Assembly: GCA_012522955.1 (NCBI GenBank)
Contig: JAAYJK010000075.1
Location: 1 to 62,516, forward strand
Source of the DNA: Syntrophomonadaceae bacterium
GTDB taxonomy: Bacteria > Bacillota > Syntrophomonadia > Syntrophomonadales > Syntrophomonadaceae
DNA: 62,516 nt
Direction: 5' to 3'
Position numbers and translations under genes: made by a program. This document shows, piece after piece, positions 53,827 through 62,516 of this stretch. The notes below the pieces were generated by a model. That model was given only the letters and a program-made list of their open reading frames with translations. It did no database searches and was not told the origin of the DNA. How positions within the stretch are numbered: the first letter of the stretch is position 1; each line of letters begins with the position of its first letter.

Positions 53827-53974
53827 GGGATTGGATACATAAATATCCGTCTCCGATTTTGCACGGTCCATCTGCTAACTGAGACAGGGGGACAGGTGCG
53901 TCGTGAGGCTTCACAGGAGATTATTGAGGACGGAAATATGGCAGTAGTTGTTTTTAGTGGCAAAGGAGGCTAGT

Positions 53975-54784
53975 ATGCCTGAATTACCGGAAGTGGAAAC
54001 TATAAAAAGATCCCTGGCCGTTAACCAGGGGGCCAGTATGATTAGAGTTGAACTGATTCGAGAGGATATAATCAGGAAGCGAGAATTTGAGCCGGAAGCA
54101 GTACACGGAGCCCTTATCCAAAAGGTGGCACGACGAGGGAAATATCTGATTATATCAATGGCCGGGGGCCATCATCATATACTGATTCATCTAGGCATGA
54201 GCGGACGCTTTTATATGTTAAATGAGGAAGAGGAGCTGCAGGAAAAGCATGTGCATTTAATACTGCACTTGAATAATGGCAAAAAGCTGGTGTTCCAGGA
54301 TCCTCGGCGCTTTGGCGGGGTGTGGCTGGTGAGCAGTCCGGAAGATATAACGGGGAAGCTGGGGAAGGAACCTCTACAGAGGGATTTCAGTTCTGCTTAC
54401 TTACATTCCATTACTCAAGGCCGGCGAACAGCCATTAAAAACCTGATCCTGGACCAGAATTTGATAGCCGGTATAGGAAATATCTATGCTGATGAGGCCT
54501 TGTTTTTGGCCCACATCAGGCCAGATCGAGCGGCGGCTTCCCTGAGCCAGCAAGAAAGCCTTCGATTGAGCCGGGCTATAAAACGAGTGCTTCGGCAGGG
54601 CATTGAAAACAGAGGCACTACTTTTAGAGATTACCGAGATGGAAACAATGCCCGGGGTGGATTCCAGGAACACTTACAGGCCTACGGAAGGGAAGGAGAA
54701 CCCTGTTTAGTATGCGGCAGCCTTATTGTTCGGCAAAAAATTGGCGGGCGCAGCAGTCACTATTGCCAGTTATGCCAGAAGTAG
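53975..54784 (+). CDS. mutM: Formamidopyrimidine-DNA glycosylase
   Basis: 269 residues, a bifunctional glycosylase/AP lyase for 8-oxoguanine and formamidopyrimidines. The catalytic N-terminal proline follows Met (MPELPEVETI). The Lys-containing loop is HLGMSGRFYM, and DPRRFGGVWLV and AGIGNIYADEALF (the H2TH element) follow. A four-cysteine zinc finger ends the protein (CLVCG...CQLC). ATG 53975 is fixed by homology and by AAGGAGG 5 bases upstream. Confidence 0.96.
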   Translation: MPELPEVETIKRSLAVNQGASMIRVELIREDIIRKREFEPEAVHGALIQKVARRGKYLIISMAGGHHHILIHLGMSGRFYMLNEEEELQEKHVHLILHLNNGKKLVFQDPRRFGGVWLVSSPEDITGKLGKEPLQRDFSSAYLHSITQGRRTAIKNLILDQNLIAGIGNIYADEALFLAHIRPDRAAASLSQQESLRLSRAIKRVLRQGIENRGTTFRDYRDGNNARGGFQEHLQAYGREGEPCLVCGSLIVRQKIGGRSSHYCQLCQK

Positions 54785-54851
54785 AGGGCTAAGGTAACAC
54801 TTTAATACTTTTATCCATATAGTAGAGATATATCTTGCTTAGGGGATAGGA

Positions 54852-55496
54852 GTGGCTCCCTTGGAGTTAATCAGCTCAATTCTGTTTGGTCTGGCTGTCA
54901 GTGCTGATGGGTTCGCGGCCGGTATGGCTTATGGGGTCAAGAAGATCAAAATCCCCATCTTTTCTTTGCTGGTTATTTCATTGGCCTCAGCCCTGGCGGT
55001 TACCATTTCTATGCTGTGCGGCAAGGGACTGGCCATGAGTTTAAGCCCTGAACTGGCTTCCCGGCTAGGTGCCTCGATTATCCTGGTTTTAGGCTGTTAT
55101 TTTATCTTGCAGGCTGGGGAAGAAAAGATCAGCAGTATAGAGGCAGAGACAGACCAGCCTATAATAAGCGTTTGCATCAAACCCCTGGGAATAATTGTCC
55201 AAATACTGAAGGAACCGGCCCGGGCTGATTTTGACCGTTCAGGAATTATTAGTGCCCGAGAGGCATTTTTTTTGGGGTTGGCTCTGGCCTTGGATGCCAT
55301 GGGGGCGGGTATTGGTGTAGCCATGACCGGCTTAAATATTTTTTATACTGTCCTGGCGGTGGGTGTGTTAAAATTTATAATGGTGAATCTGGGATTACTT
55401 ATTGGGGCTTTTTTTGAGCAGACTTGCTTAAAAAGCTTTTCAGCAGTAATATCTGGTCTTATTTTTATCATAATAGGTATAAGTGAGTTTATTTGA
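54852..55496 (+). CDS. ytaF: Sporulation membrane protein YtaF (MntP-like)
   Basis: 214 residues with six hydrophobic segments and a conserved small-residue start (SSILFGLAVSADGFAAGMAY). The second half (FFLGLALALDAMGAGIGVAM) repeats this pattern, as in MntP/YtaF cation-exporter-like proteins. The position between mutM and coaE is the same as in B. subtilis, where YtaF is linked to sporulation. The start is GTG with GGGGATAGG upstream. Confidence 0.85.
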   Translation: MAPLELISSILFGLAVSADGFAAGMAYGVKKIKIPIFSLLVISLASALAVTISMLCGKGLAMSLSPELASRLGASIILVLGCYFILQAGEEKISSIEAETDQPIISVCIKPLGIIVQILKEPARADFDRSGIISAREAFFLGLALALDAMGAGIGVAMTGLNIFYTVLAVGVLKFIMVNLGLLIGAFFEQTCLKSFSAVISGLIFIIIGISEFI

Positions 55497-55509
55497 AGTT
55501 GGTGATAGG

Positions 55510-56151
55510 ATGAGGATTATAGGCCTTACGGGAGGCATAGCCAGTGGCAAAAGCACGGCAGCTCGTACCCTGAAGGAATTGGGAGCCATAATAATTGACG
55601 CTGATGAAGTGGCTAGATATGCGGTGGAACCTAGGCAGCCGGCCTGGTATGATATTGTGGAATTCTTCGGCCAGGATATTTTAAATCCTGATAATACCAT
55701 TAACCGGGAAAAGCTGGGCTTTCAAGTGTTCAGCCAGCCCGAATACCTAAAAAAGCTTAACCAAATGACTCATCCCCGTATTATGGAAGAGATTATAAGA
55801 AGATTAAAGGCAGCTGCCCAGGAACAAGCTGACGGGTTTTTGATATTAGAAGTACCCCTTTTATATGAAACCAATATGGAACGCCTTTGCGATTTGGTAT
55901 GGGTGGTATGGGTAGACTCGGATACCCAGATCCGGCGTCTGATGAATAGAGATGGAATCAGTCGGACAGATGCCCTGAGAAGAATCGAATCCCAGATGCC
56001 CCTGGATGAAAAAGCCAGGCGAGCAGACCTGGTTATTAATAATAACGGCAGTCCTGAGCAAATGAGACAATTTATCATAGATAATTATCATCTTATAGCC
56101 CAGAGCAGTGGGGCAACTATTAGTGGCCATCCAGCTTCATTTAAAGTATAA
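55510..56151 (+). CDS. coaE: Dephospho-CoA kinase
   Basis: 213 residues. It catalyses the last step of CoA synthesis, phosphorylating the ribose 3'-hydroxyl of dephospho-CoA. P-loop IIGLTGGIASGKST; IDADEVARYAV; the lid region RLMNRDGISRTDALRRI; and the end motif ADLVINNNG. ATG 55510 is supported by GGTGATAGG and by homology; the upstream in-frame start at 55483 would overlap ytaF. Confidence 0.95.
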   Translation: MRIIGLTGGIASGKSTAARTLKELGAIIIDADEVARYAVEPRQPAWYDIVEFFGQDILNPDNTINREKLGFQVFSQPEYLKKLNQMTHPRIMEEIIRRLKAAAQEQADGFLILEVPLLYETNMERLCDLVWVVWVDSDTQIRRLMNRDGISRTDALRRIESQMPLDEKARRADLVINNNGSPEQMRQFIIDNYHLIAQSSGATISGHPASFKV

Positions 56152-56211
56152 GAGTAGGAGAAGCGGAGGAACTATTCCTATCCTAAAATACCGGAGTCAG
56201 GAGAATAATGC

Positions 56212-56793
56212 TTGAAAAGAAAAGCAAGAAACAAATATTCTGTGATATTGTGGCTATTTATATTGTTATTCTTAGCCGTAGTTATTACCTTTCCCAAGTG
56301 GATAATCATATTTTATCCTGAACCCCATCGGGATATTGTTTTTAGTTCTGCTTATGAGTACGGAGTAGATCCCTATCTGGTTTTTGCCATTATCAGAGCC
56401 GAGAGCAAATTTGAGTCATCAGCCGAGTCACCAGTAGGAGCTAGAGGTCTAATGCAGATTATGCCCGATACCGCCCGTTGGATTGCCCTTCAGCATGGTA
56501 TAGAGAACTTTGATACAGCTGAATTGCATCAGCCCCAGATTAATATCGACTTTGGCTGTTGGTATTTGGCTAAGCTTAACCAGGAGTTTGACCATGAGCT
56601 GCCTCTGGTTATTGCGGCCTACAATGCTGGGGAGGGTAATGTCGGGCAGTGGAAGGAAAGTGGTGAGTGGGACGGGAACCCGAAAAATTTAGACAATATA
56701 CCCTTTGCCGAAACCCGAAAGTATGTTAAAAACGTTCTGCAAAACTATGAAGCGTATCTAGCTATTTATACCCGACATTATAAGCAAGAATAA
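56212..56793 (+). CDS. Membrane-anchored lytic transglycosylase (SLT family)
   Basis: 193 residues. An N-terminal anchor (VILWLFILLFLAVVITF) precedes a goose-lysozyme-like SLT domain. The catalytic Glu is in IIRAESKFESSAESPVGARG, followed by LMQIMPDTA and AAYNAGEGNV, all diagnostic. It cleaves peptidoglycan outside the membrane. The start is TTG with CAGGAG 8 bases upstream; the ATG at 56208 is out of frame. It follows coaE, as in many Firmicutes. Confidence 0.9.
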   Translation: MKRKARNKYSVILWLFILLFLAVVITFPKWIIIFYPEPHRDIVFSSAYEYGVDPYLVFAIIRAESKFESSAESPVGARGLMQIMPDTARWIALQHGIENFDTAELHQPQINIDFGCWYLAKLNQEFDHELPLVIAAYNAGEGNVGQWKESGEWDGNPKNLDNIPFAETRKYVKNVLQNYEAYLAIYTRHYKQE

Positions 56794-56820
56794 TCATTAA
56801 ACAAAAAAATAAGTAAAATA

Positions 56821-56863
56821 GCAGGAGCTGTGTCCAAACCCCAAGTTTGGACACAGCTCCTGC
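56821..56863 (+). terminator. Strong hairpin after the transglycosylase gene
   Basis: A perfect 19-bp stem, GCAGGAGCTGTGTCCAAAC and its complement, around CCCAA. Followed by TTGTAG, so no good T-run; preceded on the left by A-rich sequence, so it may terminate in either direction or simply block decay. Confidence 0.65.
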
Positions 56864-56944
56864 TTGTAGTATATAGCATAACTATTCAGGCATCTAAGCT
56901 ACCACTCGGCGTCAGTATGGCTTGCTTTACAAGGATGCTGGCAT

Positions 56945-57036
56945 GTAGGGGCGACCTGTGGTCGCCCGCATTTAAGGTTTTTCAGTGCTTATTCTTGATA
57001 TATATGCAATGGTGGGCGGTCAAAGACCGCCCCTAC
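56945..57036. repeat. Inverted pair of REP-like palindromes
   Basis: GTAGGGGCGACCTGTGGTCG followed by CCC at 56945-56967 faces GGGCGGTCAAAGACCGCCCC followed by TAC at 57014-57036. The arrangement matches the pair at 46395/46487. The 56794-57146 gap otherwise holds only the hairpin at 56821 and the leader of the binding-protein gene. Confidence 0.85.
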
Positions 57037-57146
57037 CTTTGTACTTTTTGTTTGATCTAATAAGGCAGATAAAGTTAAAAAAGGAATAAACAGGGTGATT
57101 GTCTAATATAATTCTTTCAGGACTATTAAGAGAGGAGAATTCAGAT

Positions 57147-58790
57147 TTGAATATCAAGCAACGAAGAGCTGTAGTTGTTATCACAGTACTAGGATGTTTA
57201 TTTATTAGCATCTTAGTATTTCTGGATAAGCGAACTACTTACACTGCCAACCTGGATCAGCGGACTTTTAATCTAGCCCTGGTAGGAACCATAGATTCCC
57301 TGGAACCGGCTTTGCTGGACAGTCACCCGGAAAAACTGCTGGCAGCTGCCATCTATGAAGGGCTGGTTTATTACGATGATGAGAGTAAAAGCATAAAACC
57401 CTTGCTGGTCAGTGACTGGAAATACTCTTCGGACGGCAAGAGCCTTACCCTTAACCTGAAGCGAAAAATAAGCTTTCATAATGGAAAGAGAATTGAGGCC
57501 GCAGATGTAAAAAGAGCATGGGAAAACAGCTTTTCTACTACCAAGGAATGGTCCAACATAAGTTTGTTTTTATCTATACAGGGTAGCCAGGAACGCTTGG
57601 ATGGAAAAAGTGCAGAAATAAGTGGTATTCAGGTTATTAATCCCGGCACCATAAAAATGCAGTTTGAGCAGCCTAATGCCGCCTTTATATTCATGCTTAC
57701 CAATCCTGTTTTCTGGGTATACGATACCCAGGACAAGGTGGAGCCGGCTCCGGGCAGTGGGCCCTACAAGATTAAGGAAATAAGAGATAAGCAGCAATAT
57801 CTCTTAGAAAGAAATGAAAAATATCATCGGGGTATGCCAGCCCTGGGAGGTATTAAAGCCCAGGTTTATGCCGCCGGCTCTGAAGCTCTAGCCGCTTATC
57901 AGGCTGGAGGCGTAGATTACCTGGATTCTCTGCCCTTGAACCAGTTAAATGCCTTTAAGGAAAATCCCCAGTACAAAAAATTATTAATTACCAAACCTTT
58001 ATACAATATTTATTTTCTGGGCTTCAATGTTAACCGGGAGCCCTTTGCCGGCAATTATCTGCTGCGCCGAGCCTTGAATTATGGGGTGGATAAAGATTTG
58101 ATTATTGATGAAGTAATGGGAGGTTCTTACCGAGCTGCTAATAGCATTATTCCACTGGGAATGGCGGGATATCAACATGATATGACAGGGTATTCCTACG
58201 ATCCCGAGAAGGCTCAGGAACTGTTGGAAGAAGCCGGATTCCCCTTGGGTGAAGGTTTGCCTCCCCTCTTGTTGACTTATAACCAGGACCCTGGTCATCA
58301 AATGGTAGTGGAGTCAATTGTTGCTCAACTGGCCGAGTTGGGGATCAAGGTGAAATTGCAGCCATTGGAATGGAATTATTACAAGAAACAGATGGATGAA
58401 ATGAATTTAGTTTTCTTCCGCCTGGAATGGAAAGCTGATTATCCTGATCCGGACAGTTTACTGTATAGCATGTTTCATAGCAGTAAAGTGGGAATGGGCA
58501 ATTATTTTAATTACCATAACTCCCAGGTAGACAAGATCCTGGATGCCTCCCGGGAAGAAGTGATAAGCCAGCAAGAAAGAATAAAACTATTAAACCGGGC
58601 CGAACAGATCATTATAGATGATGCTCCGGCTTTGCTCTTGTTCCAAAGCAGCGCCGCGGTCCTGGCTGGGCAGAATACCGCCAAAATTAAGTTGGATGGT
58701 ATGCAGATGATAGATTGGTATGAGGTAGAATTACTGAAACCAGCAATGGAAAAGGATGCTGAGGGTAGCAAGGAACAGGAAAAGGTTTAG
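57147..58790 (+). CDS. Oligopeptide-type substrate-binding protein (SBP family 5)
   Basis: About 547 residues. An N-terminal hydrophobic anchor (AVVVITVLGCLFISILVFL) is followed by the SBP_bac_5 fold: LVGTIDSLEPALLDSHPEKL, the LKRKISFHNGKRIEAADVKR signature and RRALNYGVDKDLI. Related proteins bind peptides or nickel for DppBCDF-type importers, but no permease lies in the window. TTG 57147 is preferred because AGAGGAG lies about 10 bases upstream; the frame is open to 57099. The cysteine in LGC lies inside the hydrophobic stretch, so lipidation is uncertain. Confidence 0.8.
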   Translation: MNIKQRRAVVVITVLGCLFISILVFLDKRTTYTANLDQRTFNLALVGTIDSLEPALLDSHPEKLLAAAIYEGLVYYDDESKSIKPLLVSDWKYSSDGKSLTLNLKRKISFHNGKRIEAADVKRAWENSFSTTKEWSNISLFLSIQGSQERLDGKSAEISGIQVINPGTIKMQFEQPNAAFIFMLTNPVFWVYDTQDKVEPAPGSGPYKIKEIRDKQQYLLERNEKYHRGMPALGGIKAQVYAAGSEALAAYQAGGVDYLDSLPLNQLNAFKENPQYKKLLITKPLYNIYFLGFNVNREPFAGNYLLRRALNYGVDKDLIIDEVMGGSYRAANSIIPLGMAGYQHDMTGYSYDPEKAQELLEEAGFPLGEGLPPLLLTYNQDPGHQMVVESIVAQLAELGIKVKLQPLEWNYYKKQMDEMNLVFFRLEWKADYPDPDSLLYSMFHSSKVGMGNYFNYHNSQVDKILDASREEVISQQERIKLLNRAEQIIIDDAPALLLFQSSAAVLAGQNTAKIKLDGMQMIDWYEVELLKPAMEKDAEGSKEQEKV

Positions 58791-58826
58791 AGGGCAGGTG
58801 GAAAGTTGGAAAGTGGTAGAAGGTAT

Positions 58827-58870
58827 AGGGCGGTCTTTGACCGCCAGTTTTTAAGTTGGTTAGTTGGATA
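58827..58870. repeat. REP-like half with inverted CCAAC-type sequence
   Basis: GGGCGGTCTTTGACCGCC (58827-58845) is followed by AGTTGGTTAGTTGGA, the reverse complement of the CCAACTAACCAAC type seen in the arrays at 53 and 39146. The two repeat families meet here. Confidence 0.65.
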
Positions 58871-58961
58871 TTAGAAAATCTTAATTTGAAAATATATACC
58901 CCGGTCAGCGCATATAATTCAATAGGGGTTTAAAGGAGGATGTTTTAACAGGGGGGATAAA

Positions 58962-59312
58962 ATGGATAAAAAGGATGATTCCCAACTCAAGGTATTGGCC
59001 AGTCAACTGGAGGGGCAAGTATGTAAGGAACTGCGGCCAGTGAAAAAATACTATCAATTGATGGTCTTTGCCGGAGTATTCAGTGCTGAAGCCAGGATAA
59101 ACCGATACCCGGTCCCCGATCCCAAAACCGCCCTGATAATTATTGATATTATCCTTTCCGAATTCAGGCAGATGGGTAATGATGACTGTCTCTTTTCTTT
59201 GCAATACAAAGATGATCTGGATGAAGACTGGAAAGACTGGCAGGGCAAAGGGGGGCACAGCATCTGTGAATATGAAATAAACGAAAATTTTATTATGATT
59301 CCCCCGATATAA
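58962..59312 (+). CDS. Hypothetical protein
   Basis: 116 residues, no family recognised. Residues 1-40 are helical (LKVLASQLEGQVCKELRPVK), the middle is hydrophobic (LMVFAGVFSAEARI and TALIIIDIILSEF), and the end is acidic with aromatic residues (DDLDEDWKDWQGKGG). No signal peptide. The start has AGGGGGG upstream. It is convergent with the histidine kinase, 8 bases apart. Confidence 0.65.
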   Translation: MDKKDDSQLKVLASQLEGQVCKELRPVKKYYQLMVFAGVFSAEARINRYPVPDPKTALIIIDIILSEFRQMGNDDCLFSLQYKDDLDEDWKDWQGKGGHSICEYEINENFIMIPPI

Positions 59313-59320
59313 ACCTGCTA

Positions 59321-62300
59321 TCAGAGGGCTGAATTATCATTAATTATTTCCTGATTACATTTATTGTCCGTTGCTGGAGAGGGTAGAGGAAACTTAATAT
59401 AGAAAACGGTACCATCATGGTAAGTTTCCACCTCCAATCGTGCCCCATGTCGTTCTACTATGCTATAACAAACAGCCAGGCCCAGTCCGGTGCCTTTTTC
59501 CTTGGTTGTAACAAATGGTTTACCCAGCTTTTCCAGTATGGAGGCATCAATACCGCTTCCCTGATCTTGAATGGACAATAAGATACTATCGTCTTCTTTA
59601 TAGGTAGCAATAGTCATGGTGCCAGGTTCGGACATGGCTTCCAATCCATTTCGGACCAAGTTGAATATCAGCTGCCTTATCTGTTTAAAATCCAGGGGGA
59701 TAACCGGGACTTCCTCTAAATCCAGCCTTATACAGTGATCATGCTTCTTAGCCTCGGCCGAGAGAATCAAGAACGAATTTTCAATTATGGTGTTCAGGTT
59801 TTCTGGTCTCAACTCCGTATGCAGGCCTTTCCCCAAGGATAGAAAGTCGGTAATGATGGAGTTGGCCCGATCGATTTCCTCGATCATCAAATCAAAATAT
59901 TCCTTATTGTCGCTAATGCCATCATTTTCGTTTAAAAGCTGCAGGAACCCTCGCACCGTGGTCATAGGATTTCTCACCTCATGGCCTATGGCAGCGGCCA
60001 TTTCGCCAATTATCCGGTATTGATCCAGCCGGGCCATAGTTTTTTGCATTTCCCGGTGTTCAGTGAGATCAGTTAAGGCCCCCAGGATACCTATGGGACT
60101 ACCTTCATTATCATATACAATGGTCTTATTAATTAAGAGATCAACCTGGTGGCCATCGGCAAATTCGATTATGCTGCTATAGCTTAAACTGTTGTTTTCG
60201 CTATTCAGCAGATCCTGGTCGGAGGCATGCAAAGCTTCAATTTGCTCCTTGCTGTACATATTGCGATGGTGCTTGCCAATAAGATCTTCTTTGGCTCTGC
60301 CCATGAGTTCTGCAAATGCGCGATTACATTCAATAAGAATCCCTTCCAGGCTCCGATAGTAGACGGGGTTAGGAATTGTTTCAATGAGCGTTTCCAAGAA
60401 GGTGACCTGTTCCAAAAGCATAGTTTCTGCATTGCGTTGGGCAGTAATGTCCAAGATAACTCCAGCCAGACCATCCGGTACTCCTTCTGTATTGTGATAT
60501 ACTGTTCGGTTAATTATCACATAGCGGATACTGCCGTCGGCATGGTGAAATCTGATAATGGGTTGATTATGGGAACTTTGGGTTAAACCTTTTTCGTCTA
60601 AATCCCCAGAAAGAAAGTGATGCCACAGGTCCACACATTCCGGCAGCTCGTCTGCTCTTTGACCAATAATCTCTTCCCGTTTTTTCCCGATATAGTCCTC
60701 AAAGGCTTGGTTGCACTTGAAGTAATGACCTCTGGTATCCAGGAAAAATATGGGGGCTGGAATTATATCGGTTAGAAACTGCTGAAAGTGAAGTTGGGTT
60801 TGCAGTTGCCGCTGCATTTCTCTTTTCTCGGAAATATTAGTTAATACTGCTACAATACCCGCAAAGTTACCTTCCTTATCAAAGAAGGGAGCCCGGTTTA
60901 TCATCAGATCCAGAGTATAACCATCAGCATGTTTGAAACTATATTCGTGATAAACAGGACGGGGATTGTTAACCAAGTTCTGATCCAGTTTAAGTATTTG
61001 CTCCAAATCGAAAGGCTCCATGTAGGGTGATAAAATGCCAATATCTCTATTGATTATATGCTCCCGGCTGTGTCCCACGTACATTTCAAAAGCCTTGTTG
61101 CAATTTATAAAGCGCCCGGCCTGGTTTTTGAAGAATATGGGATTGGGAATGGTATCAATCAGGGTTTGCATAAAGTCCAATTGATTGAATAGTTCCTCCC
61201 GGGTATCAATTATTTCAGTAATATCTTCAAAGAAGGCGGCAAATTCTCCTAGTGCAGGAGAAAACAGTGTGAATTCCAGTATTTGCTGGCGAGGATGATA
61301 ATAGTATTGAAAACGTTCCTGCTGACCCGGCTTAAGTCTCTGGCAGCTTTTATCCCAATTGTCAGCAATATTGGGAAACAAGAGATGCACCGATTGGCTG
61401 CGCAAATCCAGTTTGGTTTTACTAAGCATTTTTTCTACTGCCGCATTGTGATCGATAAGAATATAATCCAGCTTGCCCTGGGAATCCAGAGTTTGGCGAC
61501 AGAGAATAAGTCCAGCCTGGGTACTTGAAAATAAGGAACGATAACGCTGTTCACTATCTTGCAACGCCAGCTCTGTTTCTTTTTTATCAGTTCTATCAAT
61601 GCCCACTAAAACATATTTCCAATCTTCAATATTGGAGAGATTGCCAATATCCAAACAGGATATCCATTTTTCATTGGCGTTTTTGCATTTGATACGGGCA
61701 ATCCATTCTATCATGGGGGAGCTGTTTTTTATTTGGTCATAGTATTCTTCCCGTATTGTTGGATCTGGGAACAGGTCCGTAAAAATATTCTTATTGTTCA
61801 GAACTTCCTGGCTGGAAAAACCAATCAGTTTTTCTGCCATCAGGTTCCAGAAGACAATATTAAATTCTTCATCCAAAGCCCAAACCATGAAGGGCAGGTT
61901 GTTGAAGATTGCCTTATTGCTAATTCCTTCGTCAGTAGGCTGGTGATTGAGAACAGAATATGATTGGGGCATGGCAGCATCAGGTTCTGGTTGCTTCGTT
62001 ACCCGCTCCTGATTTGCTACCTCAGTAAAATCTCGGGCTGAAGCCTGAATCAGTGACGGACTAAGATAATGGCATATCCAGTGTAATTGCCGGGTTTCTC
62101 CGGATTCATTATCATGTCGAGTTTGAAAACTGACTTGTTTTTCCCCTTTTTGCAAACTATTTAATTGGGCTTTCAGTTCCTCCCACTGGGATGGGGGAAT
62201 ATAATCGCTGAATAACGGGAGGGGTTGGCTTTCATCTATTGGAAAATAATTCTCAAAGGCAGCATTCCTGAATTGGACAACTAAATCAGCCTGAAAAAGG

Positions 62301-62428
62301 CAGATTAAATCCATTTGCATATCCAAGCAGTGTATATAGGCCTCTGGAATATGGTGCTCAGTTTGGCTATGATTAGAGTTGTAGTATATTAATGAATCTT
62401 GGGATATATTACTGGCTGCCTTTCCCAC
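59321..62428 (-). CDS. Soluble six-PAS sensor histidine kinase
   Basis: About 1035 residues with no membrane helix. Six PAS units occupy roughly residues 30-790. The last three are near-repeats, each opening with a form of TLIDTIPNPIFFKN and carrying CNKAFE-type hydrophobic cores. The kinase core follows: H-box GEMAAAIGHEVRNPMTTVRG, N-box NLVRNGLEAM, G1 DQGSGID, G2 GTGLGLAVCYSIVERHG. GTG 62428 is preferred because AGGAGGG lies 6 bases before it; ATG 62461 is also in frame. No partner response regulator is adjacent. The layout resembles the cytosolic kinases that feed Spo0A in spore formers, but this is inference. Confidence 0.85.
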   Translation of the reverse strand: MGKAASNISQDSLIYYNSNHSQTEHHIPEAYIHCLDMQMDLICLFQADLVVQFRNAAFENYFPIDESQPLPLFSDYIPPSQWEELKAQLNSLQKGEKQVSFQTRHDNESGETRQLHWICHYLSPSLIQASARDFTEVANQERVTKQPEPDAAMPQSYSVLNHQPTDEGISNKAIFNNLPFMVWALDEEFNIVFWNLMAEKLIGFSSQEVLNNKNIFTDLFPDPTIREEYYDQIKNSSPMIEWIARIKCKNANEKWISCLDIGNLSNIEDWKYVLVGIDRTDKKETELALQDSEQRYRSLFSSTQAGLILCRQTLDSQGKLDYILIDHNAAVEKMLSKTKLDLRSQSVHLLFPNIADNWDKSCQRLKPGQQERFQYYYHPRQQILEFTLFSPALGEFAAFFEDITEIIDTREELFNQLDFMQTLIDTIPNPIFFKNQAGRFINCNKAFEMYVGHSREHIINRDIGILSPYMEPFDLEQILKLDQNLVNNPRPVYHEYSFKHADGYTLDLMINRAPFFDKEGNFAGIVAVLTNISEKREMQRQLQTQLHFQQFLTDIIPAPIFFLDTRGHYFKCNQAFEDYIGKKREEIIGQRADELPECVDLWHHFLSGDLDEKGLTQSSHNQPIIRFHHADGSIRYVIINRTVYHNTEGVPDGLAGVILDITAQRNAETMLLEQVTFLETLIETIPNPVYYRSLEGILIECNRAFAELMGRAKEDLIGKHHRNMYSKEQIEALHASDQDLLNSENNSLSYSSIIEFADGHQVDLLINKTIVYDNEGSPIGILGALTDLTEHREMQKTMARLDQYRIIGEMAAAIGHEVRNPMTTVRGFLQLLNENDGISDNKEYFDLMIEEIDRANSIITDFLSLGKGLHTELRPENLNTIIENSFLILSAEAKKHDHCIRLDLEEVPVIPLDFKQIRQLIFNLVRNGLEAMSEPGTMTIATYKEDDSILLSIQDQGSGIDASILEKLGKPFVTTKEKGTGLGLAVCYSIVERHGARLEVETYHDGTVFYIKFPLPSPATDNKCNQEIINDNSAL

Positions 62429-62516
62429 TAATAACCCTCCTGGAAATGGATTTAAACACATTTAGTACTGCGTACACTTTCAAAATCTATCACTATTATC
62501 TTACTCGTAACTACAA

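Overview
The window reads as a chromosome segment of an endospore-forming, anaerobic Firmicute close to Syntrophomonas (syntrophic butyrate and fatty-acid oxidisers). Three clusters of CoA-thioester beta-oxidation genes sit beside housekeeping blocks in Firmicute order (dnaE-pfkA-pyk; polA-mutM-ytaF-coaE). Spore genes are present (a CotF-like pair, an alpha/beta SASP, YtaF). GTG and TTG starts preceded by strong Shine-Dalgarno sequences are common. The genus is inferred from gene content and was not tested by alignment.

Layout. 1-3200: a secreted beta-propeller protein between repeat-rich intergenic regions. 3199-5600: an iron alcohol dehydrogenase, a small protein and a hydrolase. 5695-12504: beta-oxidation cluster 1, with a sigma-54 promoter, a relic of hbd, crotonase, acyl-CoA dehydrogenase, two CoA-transferase paralogues and a sigma-54 activator. 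12605-25292: transport (ABC importer parts, LysE exporter, MacAB-like efflux, MFS), a radical SAM protein, an MBL-fold hydrolase and the spore coat pair. 25570-26922: a CoA-disulfide-reductase-like flavoprotein interrupted by one in-frame UGA exactly at the catalytic Cys43 position and followed by a SECIS-like hairpin, so a probable selenoprotein. 27169-29072: DegV and a glycosyltransferase. 29209-35142: cluster 2, with a CBS-PAS sigma-54 activator, a large acyl-CoA dehydrogenase, thiolase, a sigma-54 promoter and three identical enhancer dyads. 35384-38829: rhomboid protease and small genes. 39301-46353: tRNA deacylase, dnaE, mtrB (TRAP), pfkA and pyk. 46839-50536: cluster 3, with crotonase, 3-hydroxybutyryl-CoA dehydrogenase, a sigma-54 promoter, an inverted repeat and a sigma-54 activator. 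50921-56793: tRNA-Leu and the polA-mutM-ytaF-coaE-SLT block. 57147-62428: a peptide-binding protein, an unknown protein and a soluble six-PAS histidine kinase.

How it fits together. Crotonase, hydroxyacyl-CoA dehydrogenase, thiolase, acyl-CoA dehydrogenases and CoA-transferases can together oxidise butyryl-CoA to acetyl-CoA and exchange CoA with acetate. Each of the three clusters has its own PAS-containing sigma-54 activator next to it, its own -24/-12 promoter, and a different set of dyad sequences 70-180 bp upstream of that promoter. This suggests three separately sensed sigma-54 circuits for parallel beta-oxidation modules. The intergenic regions carry at least two dispersed repeat families: REP-like palindromes related to GTAGGGGCG...CGCCC, and a composite CAAAGCATAACACTCGTATG / GACCAACT element.

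All calls rest on reading the sequence and on recalled family knowledge. No database search was run.
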